Assembly: GCF_029581275.1 (NCBI RefSeq)
Contig: NZ_CP120742.1
Location: forward strand, 1,152,501 to 1,216,500
DNA: 64,000 nt
Reading direction: 5' to 3'
Source: Micromonospora sp. WMMD1155
GTDB lineage: Bacteria; Actinomycetota; Actinomycetes; Mycobacteriales; Micromonosporaceae
Shown: piece by piece, positions 55,101 through 62,794 of the stretch
How the letters are laid out: each line of letters starts with the position of its first letter
Position numbering within the stretch: the stretch's first letter is position 1
The notes under the pieces: generated by a model
What the model saw: the letters and a program-made list of their open reading frames with translations, nothing else
What the model was told of the DNA's origin: nothing
Database searches by the model: none
Made by a program: the position numbers and the translations under genes

Positions 55101-55773
55101 CCAGGTAGATCAGGGCGAACGGCACGTCCGCGCGGTGCCGGCCGAGCACCTCGGCCGCGGTCCGGCCGAGCTCGGCGGAGCTGCCGACGTCGGCCAGCTC
55201 GGCGCCCAGTTCGGCCAGTGCCCGGAGCCGACGCTCGCCGAGCACCCGGCCGGTGGTCTCGCTGACGATGCAGTAGACGCCACCGACCGAGCCGTCGGCG
55301 CTGCGGATCGGGTCGTACGAGACGTCGAAGTAGGTCTGCTCGACGAAGCCGTGCCGGTCCAGCAGGAAGGGGTGGTCCTCGCCACGGTAGGAGCGCCCGG
55401 TGGTGCGGACGCCGTCGAGCAGCGGGCCGAGCACCGGCCACGTCTCCGCCCAGAAGGCGCGGGCCGGCTGGCCGATCGCGGCCGGATGCTTGTCGCCGAT
55501 GGTCGGCCGGTACGCGTCGTTGTAGAAGGCGAGCTGGTCGTCGCCCCAGAACATGACGATCGGCGCGCTGGAGGCGAGCATCATGCCGACCGCGTTGGAC
55601 AGCGCGACCGGCCACTGACCGGGCGCGCCCAGTGGACCGGTGGACCAGTCGAGGCCGGCCAGCCGCTCGCCCAACTCACCGCCGGCGGCGAACGCCGCCG
55701 CCAGCATCGGGGAGGTCTCGCTGCCGGACGCGGCCGGATGCCGTTCGTCCGCGCCCCCCTGGGCCGAGCTCAT
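52114..55773 (-). CDS. Hybrid PAS-GAF-histidine kinase-REC-GAF-SpoIIE phosphatase-HATPase protein
   Basis: This 1219-residue protein combines two signalling types. In order: PAS-like sensor (about 45-160, MFWGDDQLAFYNDAYRPTIG), GAF (about 180-340), histidine kinase with H near 356 (NVSHEFRTPLT) and ATP lid DTGIGI, response receiver with Asp near 669 (DLVLSDVMMPRLDGFG), second GAF, PP2C/SpoIIE phosphatase with GGDWYD near 899 and RRDDVAAL, and an RsbW-like HATPase with NAIEHPVHP near 1145. It probably turns a stress signal into dephosphorylation and rephosphorylation of STAS proteins that free a sigma factor. ATG 55773 has GGGAGGCTGC upstream. No membrane helix is seen. Confidence 0.9.
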   Translation of the reverse strand: MSSAQGGADERHPAASGSETSPMLAAAFAAGGELGERLAGLDWSTGPLGAPGQWPVALSNAVGMMLASSAPIVMFWGDDQLAFYNDAYRPTIGDKHPAAIGQPARAFWAETWPVLGPLLDGVRTTGRSYRGEDHPFLLDRHGFVEQTYFDVSYDPIRSADGSVGGVYCIVSETTGRVLGERRLRALAELGAELADVGSSAELGRTAAEVLGRHRADVPFALIYLADDSGQLALTGCTGSVPPAVEAVAQVLAQVTADGVPATVEVADLFDPPPVDVADQALVVPVTATNETVGALIVGVSRQLPLGDDYRNFFDLVAAQISRAVGTQRAYEQERARAAELAALDRAKTNFFANVSHEFRTPLTLVLGPLEDMLADPALPATEIERLTTMHRNALRLLKLVNTVLDFSRLESGRLAARYQPTDLAGYTARLASTFRSATDRAGLRLVVDCPPLPAPVFVDRDMWEKVVLNLVSNAVKFTFDGEIRVRVRAVDGAARLEVTDTGIGIVPDEIPHVFERFHRVPGARARTYEGTGIGLALVRELVEMHGGEVGLTSRVDEGSTFTVTVPTGSDHLPADRVVTFGHLPAAEPEQARLYVAETALWTGAGPAPEYDSRPTDGTAAGRILVVDDNADLREHVTRLLSPTWEVVTANDGLAALPLAREGGFDLVLSDVMMPRLDGFGLVSALRADPRTRHVPIVLLSARAGAAEAVAGLSAGADDYLTKPFVSQELIARVRANVELGQLRGQIVRRLRALADAAVAVNTARSTGDVLQVAARHALSLAEAARVVITAAGARFEADGGGTAAADPTFATELTGTAGDTLGELRVWRPAGDDAQTDDAALTQLARLVGVRLENAQLYEAEHRIATTLQHSLLPRALPQLPGAVLASRYLPGTADVEVGGDWYDAIALDNGELVLVIGDVVGKGVQAAAAMGQLRNALRAYLLEGYGPGESLTRLNRLVGSTERRSFATVVCLLFDPRTGRLRYASAGHPSPLLIRGGDVAFLHVRALGPPVGAIPDATYETVEGELTPGSRLLLYTDGLIEDRQLGIDGALARLCLDAATPSEHVADLIDAVVERVDGRPRRDDVAALALEAAELNRFALRLPADPTRLSVLRKRLEDFLVAHEVGETAVFDLTVAVSEAAANAIEHPVHPAEATISVEVSIENRTVTATVRDSGRWRESTGAGFRGRGLALIKALGDLSVRRTDEGTEVTLRRQLRE

Positions 55774-55965
55774 GCAGCCTCCCGCCCCGGTCGTACCCCG
55801 CGACCGTTGATCTTCACCCGCCGTGCTCCGACTTGTACCCCAGCGGACCAGCAACGTAACGCATCACGACAGGTGGACGCTGTTGACGTTCGTGCGGGCC
55901 GTCGGGCACCGGACAGTGCGGGCGCGCGGCGACGTCGAACGACCTGACCGGAGCACCCCGACCAG

Positions 55966-56517
55966 TCAGAAGACCGGCAGCCCGTCGATGCTTGCCACGT
56001 TCCTGGTGGCCCGGTAGGTCACCAGATCGTCGGCCGTACGGCGGGAGTGTGAGGTGAGCAACAGATCACGCTCGGCGCGGAAGTCCATCAACGGCACCGC
56101 GTACCCGCAGGAGTCGCTGACCCGCTCCACCTCGACGGTGATCACCGCCCGGACGGCGTGCACGTCCGGGGGCGCGGGGAACTCGGCGAGCCGGTCGGCG
56201 AAGGTCGCCTCGGTCACGGCGACGCTGCTGCCCCGGCCGTGCAGCCGGACGATCTTCGGTGGCCCCTCGAAGGCACAGAACATCAGCGTGATCCGGCCGT
56301 TGTCGCGCAGGTGGGCGATGGTCTCCGCGCCGCTTCCGTGATAATCGAGGTACGCCACCCGGTGCGGCCCGAGGATCACGAAGGTGCCCCGCATGCCCTT
56401 CGGCGAGACGTTGACGTGCCCCTCGGCGCCGGACGGCGCGGTGGCCACGAAGAAGACCGGCTGAGCCGCGATGAAGTCACCCAGTCGAGAGTCGATCTCC
56501 GGATAGACCTTGCCCAT
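55966..56517 (-). CDS. Pyridoxamine 5'-phosphate oxidase-fold protein
   Basis: This 183-residue protein has the PNPOx split-barrel fold (FFVATAPSGAEGHVNVSPKG; ITLMFCAFEGPPKIVRLHG). Relatives bind FMN, F420 or heme; the substrate is unknown. ATG 56517 has GGGAGGATC upstream. It overlaps the end of the upstream PuuD-like gene by 41 bases, so it probably belongs to the same transcript, although it need not serve the same pathway. Confidence 0.85.
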   Translation of the reverse strand: MGKVYPEIDSRLGDFIAAQPVFFVATAPSGAEGHVNVSPKGMRGTFVILGPHRVAYLDYHGSGAETIAHLRDNGRITLMFCAFEGPPKIVRLHGRGSSVAVTEATFADRLAEFPAPPDVHAVRAVITVEVERVSDSCGYAVPLMDFRAERDLLLTSHSRRTADDLVTYRATRNVASIDGLPVF

Positions 56518-57286
56518 ACGTCGATCCTCCCATCGGCGACGGCACGGCACGGGGGCGACGAGCGTCACACCCGTTGTCGACCCGCCGGCCGGCGGCCCGG
56601 ACCAGCGCGGTGATCGGCCGGGGATCCGGCTCGTTCTCCGGGTGCCACTGCACACCGAGCACGAACGGCAGGGCCGGATCCTCCACCGCCTCCACCACGC
56701 CGTCGTCGGCCCACCCGGTGACCGTCAACCGGCCCGGGTCGGCGACCGCCTGGTGGTGGTAGGAGTTGACCCGGTCCACCCCGGCCAGCACCGTCGCGGC
56801 CAGGCTTCCCGGGGCGAACCGCACCGGGTGGCTGCCGTAGACACCGGGTGCCGGGCGGTGCGCCTCGTGACCGACCACGTCGGGCAGGTGCTGGTGCAGG
56901 GTTCCGCCGTAGGCGACGGCGAGCAACTGCAGGCCCCGGCACACGCCCAGCACCGGCAGGTCGGCGGCGAGCGCGGCGGCCAGCACTGTCAGCTCACCGG
57001 CGTCCCGGTCCGGTCGGTCCTCGGTACGCGGATCGGGCTGCTGCCCGTACCGCCCCGGACCCACGTCGGCGCCACCGGCCAACAGCAGCCCGTCCAGGAC
57101 CGCCACCACGTCACCGTCCAGGTCGTCGGGAGGTAGGACGACGGCCCGGCCACCGGCGCTCGTCACCGCCCGCGCGTACGCCTCGGGCACCAGAACGGCC
57201 GGTACGCCCCGCCACACCGCCCAGCCGGCCGGTTCGACGTACGCGCTGATCCCGATCAGCGGCCTCCGCACCGAGTCGGCGCTCAC
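56477..57286 (-). CDS. Gamma-glutamyl-GABA hydrolase-like class I amidotransferase (PuuD type)
   Basis: This 269-residue protein is a peptidase C26 amidotransferase. The catalytic cysteine is in GVCRGLQLL, the His/Glu pair in QWHPENEP; GLLLAGGADVGPGRY and GVYGSHPV are typical of PuuD, which splits gamma-glutamyl-GABA. GTG 57286 overlaps the SDR stop by 4 bases. The stop lies inside the PNPOx gene. In the Puu pathway it would be the last step. Confidence 0.85.
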   Translation of the reverse strand: MSADSVRRPLIGISAYVEPAGWAVWRGVPAVLVPEAYARAVTSAGGRAVVLPPDDLDGDVVAVLDGLLLAGGADVGPGRYGQQPDPRTEDRPDRDAGELTVLAAALAADLPVLGVCRGLQLLAVAYGGTLHQHLPDVVGHEAHRPAPGVYGSHPVRFAPGSLAATVLAGVDRVNSYHHQAVADPGRLTVTGWADDGVVEAVEDPALPFVLGVQWHPENEPDPRPITALVRAAGRRVDNGCDARRPRAVPSPMGGSTYGQGLSGDRLSTG

Positions 57287-58059
57287 AGCGGTGTGACGTA
57301 CGCGCCGGTGATGCCACCGTCCACGACGAACTGCGCGGCGGTCATGAACGAGGCGTCGTCGCTGGCCAGGAACGCCACCGCGGCGGCGATCTCCTCGGGT
57401 TGCCCGAACCGGCCCATCGGCACGTGCACGAGGCGGCGGGCGGCCCGCTCCGGGTCGGTGGCGAACAGCTCCAACAGCAGTGGGGTGGCCACCGGGCCGG
57501 GGCAGAGCGCGTTGACCCGGATGCCCTCGCGGGCGAACTGCACACCGAGCTCCCGGGTCATCGCCAGCACCCCGCCCTTGCTCGCGGTGTACGCGATCTG
57601 CGACGTCGCCGCACCCATCAGCGCCACGAAGGAGGCCGTGTTGATGATCGACCCCTTGCCCTGGCGACGCATGTGTCCGATCGCGTATTTGCAGCACAGG
57701 TAGACGCTCGTCGTGTTGACCCGGAGCACCCGCTCCCACGCGTCCAGGCCGGTGTCCAGGATGGAGTCGTCGTCGGGCGGGGAGATGCCGGCGTTGTTGA
57801 ACGCGATGTCCACCCGGCCGTGCCGGTCGGCCACCCCGTCGAACAGGTCGCGTACCGCCGACTCGTCGGCCACGTCGGCGTGGACGAACTCCCCGCCGCA
57901 CTCCTCGGCGGCCTTCGTTCCGGCCGTCGTGTCGATGTCCACGCAGACCACCCGGGCCCCCTCGGCGGCGAACCGCCGGACGGTGGCCAACCCGATGCCG
58001 CTGCCCGCGCCGGTGACCACTGCCACCCGGTCCTGCAACCGACCCTGCACCCGCATCAC
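57283..58059 (-). CDS. Short-chain dehydrogenase/reductase
   Basis: This 258-residue SDR has the NAD(P) loop TGAGSGIG, the NNAG motif (AFNNAGIS) and the catalytic YTASKGG. The acidic VDID after the second beta strand suggests NAD rather than NADP. The stop/start overlaps link it to the aldehyde dehydrogenase and the PuuD-type gene, so it probably oxidises a hydroxyl or amino intermediate in the same pathway, but the substrate is not known. Confidence 0.85.
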   Translation of the reverse strand: MMRVQGRLQDRVAVVTGAGSGIGLATVRRFAAEGARVVCVDIDTTAGTKAAEECGGEFVHADVADESAVRDLFDGVADRHGRVDIAFNNAGISPPDDDSILDTGLDAWERVLRVNTTSVYLCCKYAIGHMRRQGKGSIINTASFVALMGAATSQIAYTASKGGVLAMTRELGVQFAREGIRVNALCPGPVATPLLLELFATDPERAARRLVHVPMGRFGQPEEIAAAVAFLASDDASFMTAAQFVVDGGITGAYVTPL

Positions 58060-59411
58060 TCCTCTGTCGCGATGAACACGTTCTTGACGTCGGTGAAGGA
58101 GTGCAACGCGTCCGGGCCCAGCTCACGGCCGAGCCCGGAACGCTTCATCCCACCGAACGGGGTCCAGTAGCGCACCGAGGAGTGCGAGTTGACGCTGAGG
58201 TTGCCCGCCTCGACGGCGCGGGCCAGGCGCAGCGCCCGACCGACGTCCCGGGTCCAGATGGAGCCGGAGAGGCCGTAATCGGTGTCGTTGGCGAGCCGGA
58301 CCGCGTCGGCCTCGTCGTCGAACGGCAACACCGAGACGATCGGTCCGAAGATCTCCTCCCGCCAGTGCCGGTCGGCCGGTGAGTCGGCCAGCAGCACGGT
58401 GGGCGCGTGCCAGAACCCGGGGCCGTCGGGGCAGGAGCCGGTGAACGCGATCTCCGCCCCGTCGAGGTAGCCGGCGACCCGGTCCCGCTGGGCGGCGGAG
58501 ATCAGCGGGCCCATCTCGGCGGTGTCCCGGGACGGGTCCTCGACCCGCACCGCGCGTACCGCCGGTTCGAGCAGTTCCAGGAACCTGTCGTACACCGGGC
58601 GTTGGACGAGGATCCGCGACCGTGCGCAGCAGTCCTGGCCGGCGTTGTCGAAGACCGCGCCCGGCGCGGTCGCGGCGGCGCGTTCCAGGTCCGCATCGGC
58701 GAACACGATGTTCGCGCTCTTGCCCCCCAGCTCCAGAGTGAGGCGCTTCACGTGCGCGGCGCAGCCGGCCATGATCCGGGTGCCGACCTCGGTGGAGCCG
58801 GTGAAGCAGATCTTGCGGACCGCCGGGTGGCTGACGAACCGCTCCCCCACCACCGCCCCCTCGCCCGGTACGACGGTGAACACGTCGTCGGGCAGGCCGG
58901 CCTCGCGGGCCAGCTCGGCCAGCCGCAGCGCGGTGAGCGGGGTCAACTCGGCGGGTTTGAGCACCACCGTGTTGCCGGCGGCGAGGGCCGGCACGAACCC
59001 CCAGGCGGCGATCGGCATCGGGAAGTTCCACGGCACGATCACGCCGACCACACCGAGCGGCTCGTGGAAGGTGACGTCCAGCCCGCCCGGCACCGGGATC
59101 TGCCGCCCGGTCAACCGCTCGGGCGCCCCGGCGTAGTAGTCCAGGACGTCCCGGACGTTGCCGGCCTCCCACCGGGCGTTGCCGATGGTGTGCCCGGAGT
59201 TGCGGACCTCCAGCGCGGCCAACTCGTCCAGATGCGCGTCGACGACGGAGGCGAACCGTCGTAGCAAGCGGGCCCGGTCCCCCGGCCCGACCGTCCGCCA
59301 CGTCTCGAAGGCGACACCCGCCCGCGCGACAGCCGCGTCCACCGAGTCCAGGGAAGCCCCGGGAACCTCCCGGACGATCTCCTCAGAAGCAGGATCACGA
59401 ACCAGGGTCAC
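58056..59411 (-). CDS. Aldehyde dehydrogenase (PuuC-like)
   Basis: This 451-residue NAD(P)-dependent enzyme has the catalytic cysteine in [11 protein letters not shown] and glutamate in LELGGKS, and the fold blocks [12 protein letters not shown] and GFTGSTEVG (as [11 protein letters not shown]). In the polyamine pathway it would oxidise gamma-glutamyl-aminobutyraldehyde. The protein is slightly short at the N-terminus compared with typical ALDHs of about 480-500 residues. It starts 15 bases after the GS-like gene. Confidence 0.9.
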   Translation of the reverse strand: MTLVRDPASEEIVREVPGASLDSVDAAVARAGVAFETWRTVGPGDRARLLRRFASVVDAHLDELAALEVRNSGHTIGNARWEAGNVRDVLDYYAGAPERLTGRQIPVPGGLDVTFHEPLGVVGVIVPWNFPMPIAAWGFVPALAAGNTVVLKPAELTPLTALRLAELAREAGLPDDVFTVVPGEGAVVGERFVSHPAVRKICFTGSTEVGTRIMAGCAAHVKRLTLELGGKSANIVFADADLERAAATAPGAVFDNAGQDCCARSRILVQRPVYDRFLELLEPAVRAVRVEDPSRDTAEMGPLISAAQRDRVAGYLDGAEIAFTGSCPDGPGFWHAPTVLLADSPADRHWREEIFGPIVSVLPFDDEADAVRLANDTDYGLSGSIWTRDVGRALRLARAVEAGNLSVNSHSSVRYWTPFGGMKRSGLGRELGPDALHSFTDVKNVFIATEE

Positions 59412-59426
59412 GCCATCACCCCCGCC

Positions 59427-60791
59427 TCACAGGCGTTCGAAGCCACGGGTCAGCTCCCAGTCCGTCACCGCGGCGTCGAAGGCGGCCAGCTCCACCCTCG
59501 CCTGGTTGGCGTAGTGGGCCACCACCTCCGCGCCGAACGCCTCCCGGGCCACCGTCGAGCCCTCCCAGAGCGCCAGCGCGTCGCGCAACGTGCCGGGGAC
59601 CCGCTCGGCCTCCGGGTCGTCGTACGCGTTGCCGGTGCACTCGTCGCCCAACTCCAACTCCTGGTCGATGCCGTGCAGCGCCCCGGCGACCAGCCCGGCG
59701 ATCGCCAGGTACGGGTTGACGTCCGCCCCGGGCACCCGGTTCTCCACCCGCATGCCCTGCCCGTGCCCCACCACCCGCAGCGCGCAGGTGCGGTTGTCCA
59801 CCCCCCAGCGCAGCGCCGTCGGGGCGAACGAGCCCGGCTGGTAGCGCTTGTAGGAGTTGATGTTCGGGGCGAACAGCAGGCTGAACTCCCGCATGGTGGC
59901 CAGCAGCCCGGCCAGCACCCGCTGCCCGGTCGGCGACAGGTGCGCCGGCCCGTCCCCGAGCATCGCCGACGAGCCGGAGGCGTCGCGCAGCGAGAAGTGG
60001 ATGTGGCAGGAGTTGCCCTCCCGCTCGTTCGGCTTGGCCATGAAGGTGATCGACATGCCCTCCTGGGCGGCGATCTCCTTGGCGCCGTTCTTGTAGATGA
60101 CGTGGTGGTCGGCGCAGGCCACCGCCTCGTCGTAGCGGAACGCGATCTCGTGCTGGCCGAGGTTGCACTCACCCTTGGCGCTCTCCGGCGTCAGCCCGGC
60201 GGCGGCCATCTCGGTGCGGATGCGGCGTAGCAGCGGCTCCACCCGGGCGGTGCCGAGCAACGAGTAGTCGACGTTGTACTGATTCGCCGGGGTGAGGTCC
60301 CGGTAGCCCTGCCGCCAGGCGTCCTCGTACGAGTCGCGGAACAGCACGAACTCAAGCTCGGTGCCCGCGTACGCGGTCAGCCCGTGCTCGGCCAACCGAT
60401 CCAACTGGCGGCGCAGGATCTGCCGGGGCGAGGCGACCACGTCACCCGAGCCGTCGAGCCAGGTCAGGTCGGCCAACAGCATCGCCGAGCCGGGCTGCCA
60501 CGGCGTCCGGCGCAACGTGCCGAAGTCCGGCACCATGGCGAAGTCGCCGTAGCCACGCTCCCAGCTCGACATCGCGTACCCGTCGACGGTGTTCATGTCG
60601 ACGTCCACGGCGAGCAGGTAGTTGCAGCCCTCGCTGCCGTGCTCCGCCACCTGGTCGAGGAAGAACGGCGCGTGGAACCGCTTGCCCTGCAACCGGCCCT
60701 GCATGTCGACCAGGGCCAACACCACGGTGTCGATCTCGCCCTCGTCGACGGCGACCCGCAGTTGTTCCAGCGTGAGCGGCGCTTTACTCAT
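59427..60791 (-). CDS. Glutamine synthetase-like gamma-glutamyl-amine ligase
   Basis: This 454-residue protein has the GS catalytic fold: GTELEFVLF, the ATP/metal segment SAKGECNLGQHEIAF, NEREGNSCHIHFSLRD and NRTCALRVVGHG. It lacks the adenylylation Tyr motif region typical of GlnA. Relatives (E. coli PuuA, Streptomyces GlnA3/GlnA4) join glutamate to polyamines or ethanolamine. Its association with PuuC- and PuuD-type genes and a permease supports amine use, not nitrogen assimilation. Confidence 0.85.
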   Translation of the reverse strand: MSKAPLTLEQLRVAVDEGEIDTVVLALVDMQGRLQGKRFHAPFFLDQVAEHGSEGCNYLLAVDVDMNTVDGYAMSSWERGYGDFAMVPDFGTLRRTPWQPGSAMLLADLTWLDGSGDVVASPRQILRRQLDRLAEHGLTAYAGTELEFVLFRDSYEDAWRQGYRDLTPANQYNVDYSLLGTARVEPLLRRIRTEMAAAGLTPESAKGECNLGQHEIAFRYDEAVACADHHVIYKNGAKEIAAQEGMSITFMAKPNEREGNSCHIHFSLRDASGSSAMLGDGPAHLSPTGQRVLAGLLATMREFSLLFAPNINSYKRYQPGSFAPTALRWGVDNRTCALRVVGHGQGMRVENRVPGADVNPYLAIAGLVAGALHGIDQELELGDECTGNAYDDPEAERVPGTLRDALALWEGSTVAREAFGAEVVAHYANQARVELAAFDAAVTDWELTRGFERL

Positions 60792-60810
60792 GGCGGGCCT
60801 CCATCACCAA

Positions 60811-60839
60811 GGTCTACTGGCAAACCGGATCACCGTCAA
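60811..60839 (-). promoter_or_regulatory. Probable promoter of the GS-like operon
   Basis: On the minus strand TTGACG (60839-60834) is 17 bases from TAGACC (60816-60811), a good housekeeping-sigma match in a very GC-rich genome. The GS start is 20 bases further, preceded by GGAGG. Confidence 0.6.
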
Positions 60840-60905
60840 TGCCCCCACGAGGGTCGGCGGCAAACCCGGCGGGACGGGAGCGACGCCCGTCCCGCCGGGT
60901 GCGGC

Positions 60906-62477
60906 TCAGGCCGGGCCGTCGACCGGCGCCGTGGGCTGCTCGACGGTACGCACCGGACCGGTGAACCACTTCCGGGCCGACGCGTACCACCAGACGGCGA
61001 CCACCAGCAGCACCCCGCCGACGGCGAGCGGCGCGTAGTTCACCGCCGTCCAGGTGAACCCGTCGTTGCCGGGCACCCCGGCGGGCACGATCGGCAGCAC
61101 GAAGTAGACGGCGATCACCGCGATCTCGATCACCGCGAGCCAGCCGAGCAGCTTGTACTTCCGCCCCAGCGTCCAGGGGCCGGGGACGAACCGGTCCCCC
61201 ATGCGCAGCCGCAGGGCGATCGGGATGAGGAAGGACAGGTAGAGCCCGAGCACCGCGACGGAGACCACCGCGTAGAAGGCGACCGGGATGCCGGCCGAGC
61301 TCTCGTAGAGCGCCGGCAGGGTCAGCACCAGGCCGGCCACCGTGGCGCCGATGATCGCGTTGACCGGGGTGCCGTTGCGGTCGACAGTCGACCAGAGGCG
61401 CCAACCGGGTACCGCCCGGTCCCGGCTGAACGCGTACGCCATCCGGCTCATCGACGTCACGCAGCTCATGCCGCAGAAGAACTGACCGATCGTGGAGATG
61501 ATGATGACGATCTTGAAGAACACCGGGGTCAGCGCGGATTCGAAGATCGCGCCGGAGAAGCCGCCCGCGGCGTTGACCGCCTCGACGTCGGTGGCCGCGA
61601 AGAGGAACGCCAGCAACAGGATCCAGCCGCCGACCGCCGAGTAGAAGATGGACTGCCAGAGCCCGCGCGCGGCGGCCTGCGACGCACCGCGGGTCTCCTC
61701 GGAGACGTGGGCGCAGGCGTCGAACCCGGTGATCGTGTACTGCGTCAGCAGGAAGCCCAGCGGCAGCACGTAGAACCAGAACGTCAACCCGCCGACGTCC
61801 CCGTCACCGAAGCCGGAGTTGTTGAAGCGCTCGGTGAACACGAACTGGAAGCTCTGGTGGTCGTCGGGGACGAAGACCAGGATGGCCACCACGACGGCCG
61901 CGCCGGCCACGTGCCACCAGACCGAGACGTTCTGGAGTACGTCGATGATCCGGTGCCCGAAGATGTTGATCAGCCCGTGCAGCACCAGGATGATCACGAA
62001 GAGGACGAACGCCTGCCGCAGCGTCCCGGCCCACCCGTCGAAGAGCGCCGACAGGGTGAGGTTGAGGAACGTCGCGCAGCCGTAGTCCACCGAGGCGGTG
62101 ACCGCCACCAGACCGATGAGGTTCAACCAGCCGGTGAACCAGCCGTGCACCGGGCGACCCATGGTGGCCGCCCACCAGTAGATTCCGCCCGCGGTCGGGT
62201 ACGCCGACACCAGTTCCGCCAGGCAGAAGCCGATGATGAGGATGAACAGCGAGATCAGCGGCCAGCCCCAGGAGATGGCGACCGGACCGCCGTTGTTCCA
62301 CGCCTGACCGAAGGTGGTGAAGCAACCGGCCAGGATCGAGATGATCGAGAAGGAGATGGCGAAGTTGGAGAAGCCGCTCCACTTGCGGCGCAGTTCCTGC
62401 TTGTAGCCGAGCTCGGCGAGTCGCCGCGCGTCGTCGTCCATCGGTTGCTCTGCGGTCGGAACGGGCGTCGTGGCCAC
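60906..62477 (-). CDS. APC-family amino acid/polyamine permease
   Basis: This 523-residue protein has twelve predicted helices and the APC signature FSISFSIISILAGCFTTFGQAW (in parts) near the N-terminus, with TQYTITGFDACAHVSEET in helix 6-7, typical of amine/GABA-type permeases. It probably brings the amine used by the downstream GS-like pathway into the cell. It starts at GTG 62477 with AGGGGGG upstream. It lies 114 bases before the GS-like gene, which has its own promoter. Confidence 0.88.
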   Translation of the reverse strand: MATTPVPTAEQPMDDDARRLAELGYKQELRRKWSGFSNFAISFSIISILAGCFTTFGQAWNNGGPVAISWGWPLISLFILIIGFCLAELVSAYPTAGGIYWWAATMGRPVHGWFTGWLNLIGLVAVTASVDYGCATFLNLTLSALFDGWAGTLRQAFVLFVIILVLHGLINIFGHRIIDVLQNVSVWWHVAGAAVVVAILVFVPDDHQSFQFVFTERFNNSGFGDGDVGGLTFWFYVLPLGFLLTQYTITGFDACAHVSEETRGASQAAARGLWQSIFYSAVGGWILLLAFLFAATDVEAVNAAGGFSGAIFESALTPVFFKIVIIISTIGQFFCGMSCVTSMSRMAYAFSRDRAVPGWRLWSTVDRNGTPVNAIIGATVAGLVLTLPALYESSAGIPVAFYAVVSVAVLGLYLSFLIPIALRLRMGDRFVPGPWTLGRKYKLLGWLAVIEIAVIAVYFVLPIVPAGVPGNDGFTWTAVNYAPLAVGGVLLVVAVWWYASARKWFTGPVRTVEQPTAPVDGPA

Positions 62478-62794
62478 TGCGCACCCCCCTGAGGTGGTTC
62501 CGTCAACGAGTGCGCAAAGTGTGGTCCCGTTGATCAGGGACGGTCAATACGTCGCGCGTGCCGTCCCGCTAATCCCGTTGCCGCCGCACGCTGGACAACC
62601 GCATGCTGTATCCCGTGCGCAGGCCCGATCGCAACGGGCTCCGCCGGGCGCTCGGCAACGCCCGGCACACGGTGGCGCGGGACACCGCCTCTCTCTCGTA
62701 CGGCTACCGCCGTAACCGACGAAGGTGCCCCGCGCCGCCGCGCTCTACCCGACCGGATTGCCCTGGGTCGGCGGCGAGCCCCGATCACAGCGAG
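62478..62794. promoter_or_regulatory. Intergenic region with permease promoter
   Basis: About 317 bases without a convincing gene. On the minus strand TTGACC (62547-62542) is followed 18 bases on by CACACT, a moderate promoter for the permease, and TTGACC...GATCAA around it could be an operator. The rest holds no pattern that I can name. Confidence 0.4.

Noticed and set aside
62534..62788. Open frames in the gap between the permease and the MFS gene
   Set aside because: Arg/Pro-rich in both directions, without Shine-Dalgarno sequences or recognisable similarity.
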